Assembly (NCBI GenBank): GCA_022747635.1
Contig: JAKTNV010000001.1
Span: 34,284,040-34,348,039 of the forward strand
DNA: 64,000 nt
Origin: Hetaerina americana
Taxonomy: Eukaryota; Arthropoda; Insecta; Odonata; Calopterygidae
Reading direction: 5' to 3'
This document shows positions 29,352 through 42,100 of the stretch, piece after piece (within the stretch, counting starts at the first letter, position 1; each line of letters begins with the position of its first letter). The notes beneath the pieces are model-generated. The model was not told the origin of the DNA, made no database searches, and saw only the letters and a list, made by a program, of their open reading frames with translations. The position numbers and the translations under genes were made by a program.

Positions 29352-30191
29352 TCTTTAATAGGCACAGAATTTTAGGGATCAAAAATTATAATCAACATAG
29401 AGATGATAGCAAGTAACGAGTCAATTCCACCATAAAATATCATCCATTTAGCTGTAGTGAAGTTAGAATTCTCAACTCAATATTACTTTCACTTTTATCG
29501 CTAAAGCCGTTAAAGGAGTATTTATAGAAAACTTATGTCTTCATAAGCATAATAGAGCATTCATAAATTCCAACTTTTCGTACAGAAAGACAATAGTCAT
29601 CATCTTTTCTACATAACCTCCCTCATTTTTCATTCGGTTTCCGCTAAAATCGCATTTCGAATTAAACAGACAAAAGACGTCATGCGCAATATAAAAATCA
29701 ATTCTCGCTTGGCTCTTTCAATGATAAATTACTATAAACCGGTTCATATCCAAAAGCAGTCAGTTGAAGCAAGGAACATCCATGTATACGTGTACTCGAA
29801 AATTATGAATCACGGTAAATAAAGGCATTGTGGAATAATGATAATTATATTACTATATTGATGTCTCTAAGTACGGCATGGCAATGAAAATGCTATTTAA
29901 ACAATTGAATGTCGAAACATCGCTCTATGTCGATGTTATCAACAGTACTATCGAAACCAATCGAAAGGTGTTAGGGGTGGTAATGTGAATTTACGTAGAA
30001 CGTGTTACAGTCACGTTGATCAGTGGATATTGTATCCAATAGTCATGGATAAAGTCAACGAAATGTTTTTCCAATTTCACACTGGGTCCAAATAAACTTC
30101 AATTTTCTGCTGTTTTGGATAAACCCTGTGTTGTCTTGTCCAGTGAGGCATAGTAATTTAAGTACCCGGTGTCCTAATTCATTTCCCAATC
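29352..30191. promoter_or_regulatory. Divergent promoter region, RRM gene / AATF
   Basis: These 840 bp separate the start codons of two oppositely transcribed genes and must hold both promoters and 5'UTRs. No TATA box is obvious in either direction. A 7-bp inverted repeat AACATCG-N8-CGATGTT at 29916-29937, followed by two TATCGAA/ATCGAAA-like elements, is the only motif-like structure I notice; its role is unknown. Confidence 0.5.
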
Positions 30192-33100
30192 ATGCCTGTA
30201 GACAGAAGACCTCTGTCCGAAAAGATATCGGAGCTGATCAACCCAAATCCAGTATGGCATGATCCCGAAAATGATTTCTCTGGTAAGTGACGGGAGGCCT
30301 AATCCATGTGTTATTTATTATAAATCGTGAATATGGACCGAGGACCTATTTTTTATGTTCTCTGGTTCGGCTGAATCTAAGAGGCCAACTCATGTTGGGG
30401 GAAATATTCATGATAATACCTTCATTTCAACTTCAAAGTCATTAGAACTACATAATAGCACTTAAAGTTTCTCTTTAAAAATTGCGTTTCCGGAGTTCGA
30501 TTGCAAATAAATGTCTTTGAAATATTGAACTTGTCGGAATTGCTAATGAACAATTTTAACGCCGCAAATCAGTCTAGAGCACAAGAACACCAGTCATTAT
30601 CAATTTTGCTACCTTAAATGTAGCTACATTAGTTACTTGAATCTGTAATGCATTATTTTTATTTTTCTACTGTTTATAACTACTTTTAATCTGGATTTTA
30701 CTAAGTTTAACATATTATCGCCTTCCTAGAAATTATTGGCTCATCATATAATCATCATTATTCTGCTACATTTCAGAAACAACAGCCAAAGTCGTTGAGA
30801 GGGTACCCGAGGACTTCGATGATGATGGTGATATACCTGCTCCAACTGCTCTTAAACTGTCTCAGTGTAAATTTCTCGATGAAAATGACGTCAAGTATTC
30901 GGGAAAATTAGTATCCAGAAAGAGTTTAGAGACTGAGTCTTCACATATGAAAGGATTGTCTAAAAACGTGGACGATTATGAATTCTCTGATGAAGAGAGT
31001 GTAGATTCTAGACAATCAAGCATTTCAAGGTATTTCGAAGAGAGCCATTTGAAAATCCACGTCATAATAAAGTCATTTTTCAGTGACTAACTGACACTTG
31101 TACCTTTATGCACGTAAATTTATGTCTCAAAATTTCTAGTTCCCCTCCCCATTAGCTTACTTACATAAAATTCATCCTTTCACTCATGGGCTTTATCATG
31201 TTATTGCCCTCATGTTTAAATTCAATAACTTGGGCACAAATTCTTTCAATTGTAAATGGGGCATAATACTGTTGAAACATTCTTTGAATTTTTCTGTTTT
31301 CATTTTTGTTTAGAATTTTGGCACTTCAAACCCTTGGGGCAGCTATGAAAAATTGCGTCAATGCAAGCATTAGCTGTGGAATGAGAATCTTTAGGATAAT
31401 TTGGTTTGTTCTTAAATGGAAACTCCATTGATATCCCTATTAAAATATACTGACCTCAATAGGAATTACTGTTCACCAATGAAATTCACAAGATGTTAAT
31501 TAATGTCATATAGGTAGTTCACATGTGTTACAGTTGTCTAATTTAAATGCATATAAAAAGTTGCTTAGAATAAGACGATGCTAGTGTTTGTTTGAATAAC
31601 AGGGAATATGTACATATATATCCACGCTAAACCATCTATCAGTAGACCTGCAAATATATGTTGAGTCTTGTACTATTTTACTAATTAATGTATTTATTTA
31701 GAGAAGTAATTTAAGTATCTTTACCATCCAATTGGTATTGCTGAGGAATGAGTGCTCATAGTTTTTTGATCAAGTACTTTTAATAGACTTCACTGAAGGA
31801 TGAGAAAATATTTTTTTTTAATTTGAAAATTTCTCATGCTGAATGATAAATAAATAATTTCAGTGCTGACTCAAATGCGGAGGAAAGTGAGGAAGAATCA
31901 GAATCATCCGGTGACGATGTAGAAGATGAAGCAATTGATGGTGATGACAATGAAAGTGAAGAAAGTCAGCAAAAGGATATTTCATTGAGTCAGATTTTAA
32001 CAACTAACTTTGCAGAAGAACTTGCAAAAGGGAATGCAGTCCGTGCCCAGATGAGTAAGTCATCTTATTTTATCTTTCTTTTGTAGATTAAGTTTAAGTT
32101 AAGGAAATGGGGGGCTATACAGCAAGGGTTCGGAGCCAGCTTACGTGCACATTTGGTATTAATATATAAGGATCCAAATTAGATGGTCATAAATATAGCC
32201 TCCCTATTGAATTGTAGAATGAGAATTTCTGCGCTATATGAATAGGATTCCATTAGTCATTGGGATATTTGAAACCATATTCCTTTCGCAGATTGTTTCA
32301 TTTTTATACTTATTGTAATGTGGATGTGGTTGGAAAAAAATGCTGAGTTGACAGTTGCATAAGAAATTTGTTCAATCCTCAAATTCAAAAGACATTAAAT
32401 TTCCTAATGTTTATGTGGTCATATTAACTTATCAGAAACCTGATTCATATTTTTTACTATATGATATATTTAAGATCCCTCAATTTAGCTCATCCTTTAT
32501 GACCAATTCAAAAAGCAGCTGACAAGGTGACCAAAATAGAAACTTCACAGGTGTGAAGATCAATTCACAACCCTTGGATCCTATTACCTTGGCATCAGCT
32601 GCTCAATGCTTATGTCAGTAGATGACAGTTACCTGATTTCATATCATGAAACTAAGGGAAAAATTCATACTTCTTCCAACACCACGTCTCCTTTATAATA
32701 GTGTTTTCTGAAAACTTTCTATGTAGCCTGTTTCCTTTTTTGACGATTTATCAAACTAAATCTGAAGTAGGCCTTAAAAAGTATGGAAGATTTAGGATTT
32801 ATCACAGATAAAAATGCCCCAACGATGCTCATTTATTATGTATACAATAGTACTAATTTGGAAAATAGTCTTACTTTGTAAACAGGTACTTGCACAATGT
32901 GTTTAGAAAAACTAAGTTCCATTTGAAAACCATAATCCCAGAGGAAGAGTGGTCATTGCTGCAAGAACTTCTACCTCCCTAAGACACTATGTGAGGAAAT
33001 TAAACTGAAGCCAAAGATAGAACTGGTTCATGAGGTCAACTCAGCCAGTGATGAGGATAGCAATTTTAATACAATGTTTGAAAGCTGGAAAGTTGATTGT

Positions 33101-36100
33101 CAAAGTTTTGGCAGATATTTTCTTGTGAAAATGTTGCATTTTAAGATGGGAAAATAAATATTATGCTTACACTCAACTGAGTGTCAGAGCTTGCTGTTTT
33201 ATGTTGTGTAGATATTTTTTATTCTTTTCGGATTTAACTTTTTTATAGGTGGCTGAATAAAGGATGTTATATACCAATTGTTTTATCTATTCACTATCCA
33301 TATTTCTTTCATATTGAAAAACAATTTTATTTGTAATCAAATGCAGTTTTTGATGAGGTACTTAAGGCTCCTGCATCTGCAACCATTGTGTTGTAGAAAA
33401 ATCTTTTAGTCAAGTAGATCCCAGAATGTTTTACCTCCATGCATACCTGTATGATGGTTGCAAAAATACATTTGAAATAAAGAGTAATAGTAGGAACTTT
33501 GGATATCATTGGAATCAAATCTAGGTCACCTAGAGTTGATTTATATTTTTTGGGAGGTTTCTTGAAACAACCAAAGGGTCTACAGAACACTCCTGTAATA
33601 TTTGTCTACACCCTCAAAAAGATCAGTAATGGTAGTCGGCAAAGGTGTGTAGATTGCAAAAGTATGACACTGAAGTGACCTTATTTGACAGAAAGTCACC
33701 AAAGTGACTTGGGGCGATTCCTATTTGATGGACCATGCAATTTATGTGCCCACTAATTGTGGTTGATTAATGCAATGGATGTACATGCATCTGCAACGTA
33801 CTTCTTTTGGTGCATTAGAAAAACCTTAGTTCACAATTGTTTTGTTTTAAATGTTCAAATAAATGATTGCTGGCCAGGGGTAATAGACCAGTTATGTAAA
33901 ATATGTTTGATCTCGTCTTTCAATTTAGCTTCCTTCCTACATGAAAAGTTACTTGCATATTTTAGTGAGTAATTCAAATAAATGAAATATATATTGATTT
34001 GTGTTAAATTCATGAAATTCCATTAGATAAATACTGAAATAATCAACTTATTAGGAATTAAATGTTAGTTATTAAAATGTCATTTGCGTATATTTAGTAT
34101 CACATTTAAAATCAATTAATAGAATTTTTATCTTAAATAAAAAACTCACATATTTCAACTATTTGTTAAGTTGGCTGTACTTATTTTCTTTTATCATCAT
34201 TTTTTGTGTTTTGTGAATACTTATTTGATATTTTGTGAGCTTATTCCACACTTGATTCAGTTTTTTCGTAATAATGTGTAATTTGTCAGTACTGACTTTT
34301 TTCTCTTCCCCTTCATTTTATATTTTTCAATGCCTGTAGGGTTAGATGTAAAACTAAAAGCTGGCTTCATTCCTCTTTCTTTTCATAAACTGTTCATATC
34401 TTTACATAAGCTGTACATGTTCCTGTTTTTATGTGCCTCCATGAATTGTCAGTACTACTGTATGTGAAATGTTTTAATGAATACATATTTACTTTGTTAG
34501 TTATGCCCTCTTTGAGGGAATATAAATATGCTGGAGCATGATATCCCTAGTTTCCTGTGTAAGATTCAATGCTTTGTGACCAAGTCAAGTGATGAATGTT
34601 CTTATAAAGTGGAGGTCTAAATGGCTGATGTAATTCTGTGTGCTCGGATTGTTTTCTCTGTTGGTGTGGTGGATCAATAGATGTAGAGGCAAATATTTTA
34701 ATCCTGCCTTTTGGAAACCCTTCTAGATGGACTGTTAAGCATGTAATAATTTTCCTCCTTTCCAGAACTCTGGGACAACCTTTTGGAGGCTCGAATTCAA
34801 TTGCAGAAATGTCTAGTGGCATCAAATAAATTTCCCCAGTATGATGCCTTTCAATCATTCAGGAATTATGGTGAACCAGATTTCAAAAATAAACTCTCTC
34901 TGTGCAAGAAAGAAGGAGTCCGCCTACTGGAGAAATTAATGGAAGTTCAGGTATGACGTGGTTGGGTTTTGACTCTGGTTTTAATATTAGGATGCGAACA
35001 AAAATGATTCATGTATTTCATCACTGAGCCACTGATATCATTGGAGATTTATAGCTGTACTAGGAACATTCTTTTCTGTGAAGAGCGCACATGTATGCAA
35101 TGAATGTGACTCATAATAGGCTGTCTTGTCCAGCCATTGTAAGGCACTACCCCATAGATAGCTAAAATAGTGGATTAATCAAAAAAAATATTCAAAATAT
35201 CACTTCAAAGCCATAAATTAGATCAAAAGTTAATAGTAGTGTGTATTAATTTTTGTTTTATATCAATGGAAGAAATAAAAATTATTTTGTGGTTTAGCAC
35301 ACTCTAGCATATTTTATTCATGGGAAATTTAGTCAATTCCAGAAGCCAAATCAGTAATATAGTATCTTATACTCTGTTTATTTTAAATTACAGCTCTGAA
35401 TATAGAAAGCAGTAACCAGTTTTTTTCTGTCATTGGTTCTTCCTGACTTGCCTCATATGGGCCTGCAGATTCAGAAGCATGTGAAATATACAAATTATAT
35501 AAGGAAATAGTTTTTACTTCACCCTTGGAGTGATTAAAGCATGAATATTGGAATACCTTAATCTGCTCCCTGAAACATCACCAATGTTGTGATTCAGTGC
35601 TTATGGTTTATAAGAAAACTTTTTATTTATTTAAAATTAAGGAATATGCCAAGGCTGTTTGAATATATATTTTGAAATAGGCTTTGTGTGTAAAACATGC
35701 TGTGGGCGGCTGAAAGACTATGGTATCCCATGAAAAAGGGTAGTCAGTATTTAAAACAAAACGTTCTTCCATTAATTTTTTTCAAGATCAGAATGTGGCT
35801 GGTTTTATTATACAGACCAGATGAGTGTTTGTGACAAATATCATCATCCTTTGGTTAAGTTTTATGTAGGTAAAAAGTTTGTTGTGGAAAATTGTTTGTT
35901 TGTAAAAAAGAAAAAAACCCTTTTTAGTTCATGTTCCAGGAGAAATTGGTTCATGTTCTTTCAATTTATAAATTGGTGCCATTTGCATCCTTCATGATCA
36001 TTTTCATTTTATATCTACATAGTACCCTACAAGCCACTATGGCAGCCCATGGAATTTTATCTATTCCTGTCTGTATAATATATTTTTGCAGAAATAGTCT

Positions 36101-39100
36101 TATTTGAAATTTATGTTTTTTTTAAGAACTTGGCTCTTGAAATAATAATTAAGTTTAGATACAAAAAACAGTGCACCTCTTTTGATATATATTTTAAATG
36201 TATATTTAATGAAATGTTTTTATATTTCAGAGAAAAATGCTGCTGTCACACCCTGAAACTCAGCAGATGATATCTGGAAAATCAAAGTATGTAAATTTAT
36301 TCATAAATTAATTTCAGAATTTTTAAGAAATATTTTTACATGTACTTGGCATGTTTGGGGTCCTGAGATGGTTCAGCAGAATTTCATTAGTTTTTAATAT
36401 TCATGGTATTCTTATGTATGCACCCATGAGGAATTGAGTGGCTGATCAATTGTGCATACCATGTTTCAAATGTACCTTTCACTTGGCTAGTAAAATTTTA
36501 CTTGCGAGGGTTGTTTGTTACCTCTTTGTGAAGCCTCTAGGCTCGCCATGTGGTGCCATGTTATGATGTAACCATTCATGCCTTTTTTAATTGATTTTGC
36601 ACACATTAAGATCATAGTTGCATGTGACTTCTTCCTTTGTGCTTTTATTGTTAATGATATTTCGATTTATTTTTAAATGTTATGATAAATTGGAAGAAAT
36701 TTCACCTTAAAAGTATGGCTTCAATTTCTTGAGATCAGCAGTGTTGGCCACTGATTGGGGAACTTATAATGTAATTGGTGAAGTTACTGCTGATTGTATT
36801 GCTTTTCAGTTGTGCCAATAATACCAACAAGAGTACAAATTTTTGAACTCTGAGAATATTTTCCTAAAAGTATTTAGTATGAAAATCACATAAGAAAATC
36901 AGTGTGATAGGTATGGTATGAATTCAAATTTAAACAAATCAAGGGTTATGAGTACTGTATTGTCCCATCGTTAACATACACCTTATATAGAACGCACTCC
37001 TAGAACTTTGTAGCTATTTGTTGCTGAATTTGTATAGATACTGTGTGCCCAGAGCTTCAGAGTTATCTTGAATGTGTATAGATGCCACGAATCTGTATAT
37101 ACGTATAAACCATCGACACAGTAATCCTCCCGAAGGTCGGTTTGGTAGGGAGCCAGTTCCTTTCCCTGTGCTGGTTATGGTTTCCCAGTAAGATCTCATA
37201 CCCTAAAAATCACATAGCTTGGGTGGAGCTGCAGGTGCCCATAGACTTGCCTGGTAATCGAACCCTGGATCCTCCGGTCAGTAGTCCAATGCTCTACCCC
37301 CTGGACAACAGCAACCCACGTATATACATATATATATACGTTAATATTTGTGAAAAGTGTCACGGAAATGCTTATGGAGTTTGGGTGGGAATCATTAGAA
37401 GAGAGACGATTCAATGCAAAGTTGAAATTACTAAATAAATTCAGATCCGCATGTTTCAGCACCAAGGTCTTGCAAATGATTTGCACTCCAAAATAAATTG
37501 GTCGCTTGGATCATGTATATAAAATTCAGGAAATAGATGCCAGAACTAGCAGACTCAAGGATTCCTTCTTCCCACGGACAATACGGGATAGCAACTGCAG
37601 GATTATAAATTCCACTTGCCACCCTCAGCGTCTAGCGAATAATTAGTTATTCTCAATTGCATGCACTTACACTAACCTCCTGTGTGTTGTTGTCAAAACC
37701 CTTCGGGATTTGGCGACCTCAGCCAAAAATAAGTTCAAAAGTGCTCAAATTGTCATTAGTGGAATTCTTCGTAGAAGGGACATACATTGGAAGAGAATTG
37801 GCGGCATAAATGAAGGGTTTGTGTGCAACAAAGTCTGACATTTGTGGACCTGAATTGTTGGGTCGGTGACAGATATTTGCGCCGCAGTGGAGTGCATTTA
37901 AACAGTAAAGGATCCCTGGTTATGTCTAATCTGTTTCAAAATGTCACACTAAAGCTCAGTGAGCAGGGAAACCTATAATGGACATAAGAGGTAGACCTCG
38001 CAATACTGAAGGAAAGGAAGGTAAGGGCTTAGTAGTTATGTAGGTTAACTGCCGAAGTATTCTAAATAAAGCTTGTCATTTCGAGACCTCAGTTGATGCA
38101 TGTAATCCGGATATTGCAATAGACACTAGAGTCTTGGCTAAGTGATCACAATATGTCAAATGACAATTTTCCTCAAAATTTGGCAGTTTAGAGGAGGGAT
38201 ACGGATGGTAGTGGAGGAGGGATATTCATATGTGTAGATAAAAACTTAATAAGTGCATTGGAATGGGTAAGAAATGTTTGTGAGATGATGTGTGTCCATG
38301 TCAAAGATAGGAATGGAAGGAAAACTTGAAAAAATTGTTGCTATTTTCAAAAGCCCTAATGAAGGGATATACGCAGTCAAGGTATTAGCAGACATTTGCT
38401 TGGCTAACCATGAGGATCATACCCACATAGTGGGGGGCTTGAACCTTCCAGGTATTCAATGGTCAGCAGACGAGGTCATGGTGGGGGTTGGGAAGGCTCA
38501 AGAAATCATTAGTCGTCTCATAAATGAGGAAGGTTTTGTACAGGTGGTGGAAAAACCCACGCACGGGGGTTACATCCTCGATGTCATACTTGTGAGGCCG
38601 AAAAAGTGGGTAGGGGAGGTTGAGGTCCTTCCGGGAATAAGTGACCATTCAGCTGTGCGTATGTATCTAAACGGAGAGGGCTCAGTACAAGGGGCTAGTA
38701 AACAAAAAGACAGTATTGCAATATAAACGTGGTGATAGAGAAAGGTTCCAGACCTTTTTAAGGGAAAAGTATTTGGAATGGGTAAGTGGTGGGCAGAATG
38801 TAGAAGAAATCTGGAAAACATTTAAGGGGTTAATGGAGGAGGGATTATATACCTTAGTCCCAAAATAAATTCTTAAAGAAAATATTGACCCAGAGTTCTA
38901 CAATCGCAAGATCAGATCCTTGAAGAAAAAACTATGAGTGATTCACAAAAAACGGAACTAGAACTCAGAATGGCTCATAATTTGCAAAAAATTAGTTTGT
39001 GAATTAAATGGAGAAAAGAAAATAGCCCAAGAAAGTTTCCTACAGAATATAATCGGGAAAGATAATGGATATAAATTTTATAAGTACATCCAGATGAGGA

Positions 39101-42100
39101 AAGACAACAGGGAAAACATTGCAGCTTTATAAAAAAGAGGATGGAACATTAATCGTAGACGATGAGGAAAAGGCTAATGCGTTTAATAATTGGTATGCAA
39201 GTGTATTTAAGGTGATGGTAACCAAAGTGGATTCTGTAGATACATCTCTGAGTCAACAAGGAGGCAAAAAAATATTAAATGCCAAAAGTATTAAAAAGAC
39301 GAGTGCAGAAATTTATTAAAAAAATTATGAAAATTAGGGCAAATAAATCAAAAGGGCCAGATGGTATCTCAATTGACTTGCTTAAATTGGGTGGTAGTGT
39401 AGTTTCAAATTATATAAATAATTTATTCAATGTTACCTTAAACAATAATGCCCTGCCAAATGCTTGGGAGGCGGCATATGTTACACCAATTTTCAAAGGA
39501 GGAGATAAGGCACTAGTTGATAATTATAGACCGGTAAGCTTGACGTCAGTTGTATGCAAGCTATTAGAAAAGGTAATGGCTGATTTCTGGGATTTGTGGG
39601 AGAGTGAGAATTTGTTGTACAGTTGCCAATATGGTTTTAGAAAAGGGCACTCTTGCAAAACTCAGCTATTAGGGTTCTGCCAAGAAATGTTCGACTCTAT
39701 GAATGCTGGAATATAAGTGGATGCTATAATAGTCGACCTGTCAAAAGCCTTAGACAAGGTGACAACGATTGCTTAAGGCTTAAGATAGGCCAATTGCCAC
39801 TACACACAGATGAAAGAGTAATCTCTTGGGTCAAAAATTTCATGGAAGGTCAAACACAAAGGGTCAAATTAGGAGAAGTGTATTCTGACAAAACATGGGC
39901 AGTCACTTGGCCCGCTCTTTTTTTAATCTATATAAATGATCTCCCAGTAAATAATACTTCTCAGATAAGACTTTTTGCAGACGACTGTATTATCTACAGG
40001 AAAGTTTAAAATGACAGTGACTGCGACATACTGCAAAGGCACATTGATAAAATGGTGGATTGAGTGACAAATAATGGGATGGACATTAATTTTAGCAAAT
40101 GTAAATCCATCAATTTTAGTAACATGGTAAATGGAAACAATAGGGACTATAAAATCTCAGAAAATATCATTCCTAGAAGTGATAGCTGCAAATACTTATT
40201 GTATACTTGGTGTATATTTAACCAAGGATTTAGGGTGGGGGCTAAACGTGGAGTACATTTTTAAGAAAGCTTTCAAAACTCTTCATTGGGTAATAAGAAA
40301 CCTCAAAGGGAGCATTAGAGCAACTAAGGAAAATGTGTATAAGGCCCTGGTAAGACCAATTTTAGAGTACATATCTCTTGTATGGGACCCTCATGAAGAA
40401 GAGCATATCAGAAAACTGGAAAAGATACAAAGAAAGGCTGCTGGATATGTACTGGGTAAGAATAGGAGGATGGAGAGTGTGTCTGACATGTTAAAAACGC
40501 TGGGCTGGGAACCTCTACAAAGTAGAAGAAAATAGCAGACTTTGTGGAATGTTCCGCATTCTGAAGATGGAGAAAGCTTGGGCAGATCTTAGGAAAGAGG
40601 GGGGTTACCCAAATTTTATAAGGAGAAATGACCACAAATTCAAGGTAAAATGCCAGGCACAAAGAACGAATGGAAAAAAATTTCTTTTCTAAATAAAACA
40701 ATTGTTGATTGGAACACCTTACATGCAAAACTATTCAAGACCTTTCCTAGCAGAGTGCTTACTTTTAAGAAAAGATGTAAGGAATATATGTAATAATTTG
40801 ATTGATGTGTGGTGTAAAATCATATGTAACAGGTTAATTTGTTTTAATTTATCTTTTTTTTTCTTGCTGTTTGATTGATGTTAATGAGATCGGGATTATC
40901 TTGTTTTCTGAAAGAGATTTGTATTCCTTTAAGAGTACTTTTGTTTTACTGTTTGATTTTACCTATTATCTTTTGTGATTACTTGGGAATTGAGTGCCAC
41001 CTGACACTGTCTGTCTGCACATATGGATTTTAATAAATAAATAAATATATGTACCGTAAGTATACTGAAGATTAGAGCCAGGTGGTTGAAATTAATTCCA
41101 AACAACAGAGGGATGGAAAAATAAACAATATTTAGAAGCCAACTCAATATGTTGCCTAATTGCTTTTTTGCTATGATGCGTAAGTCGAAACGAGACATAG
41201 GTTTGTAAGCCCTTTCACTTGTTGTATGAAGTAACCCACAGCAAATCAAATATAAAAAAGTAAGAGAATAAATTAAATAGAATTTTTTTGTTTTGTTTGC
41301 TTTACTTTGCTTTGTTAGTATTGGCATTCAGCTGTTGTAGACACCCTCCAAGTTCTATGAAAGTGCCGCCTACATGAAATCATACTTTCAATTGGTAGAT
41401 TGCCTATAATATTAAGTATACAAGGGATTATAGATTTTCTCCTTTCTCAATTCAAGGGAAGTTGCTGATGATGATGAAGAAATACCAAGCAGTGATGAAG
41501 AAAAGCCTGAGGAAGCAAATATAGAAAATTATGAAGATGAGATACCTCCAAAAAGAAGGAAACTAAGTGAATTCTCTAACGCCATTGATAAGCAGCACAA
41601 TGACTTCAGGGAGTATCGAAATACTGTTTTAGATAAATGGTACACTCGCTCCAGAGTTATATCAAACACTTTGAAAAGTAGTAATTTTAGTGCTTTTGAC
41701 ATGTCAGTGGTGAAACAAATAGACCATGTTTTAAGTGATCGAGACAACTTGATTAAAAGGACTCAGAAAAGAAGATCTCCGTACCACATATTGGGGAAGC
41801 CAGGGAGAACTTCCAAGGAAGATGGTGAGCCATTGGCCAAGGTACGTACCATCCCTTTTTTTCTCTTAGAACTATTTTCTAGTGATTGAAAAAGCTTTGT
41901 TCTGTGTGTGCAACATTTAGGGTTTAGAGAGCAGAATTTTCATGGATTTGTTATGTGTGGTACTAGGAATAGAGTAAAAATGCAATGCAATTAAAAGACA
42001 TTGAGCAATGTGAGGATAAGAATTCCTCAGTTTAGCTGAAGGCCACACCATTCTAAGATGAAAATTGGTTATTGTTATTATAAGTAATGTGCTTGGATGG

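Noticed and set aside
37290..37320. tRNA gene on the - strand
   Set aside because: It is the head of SINE copy 3; no acceptor stem.
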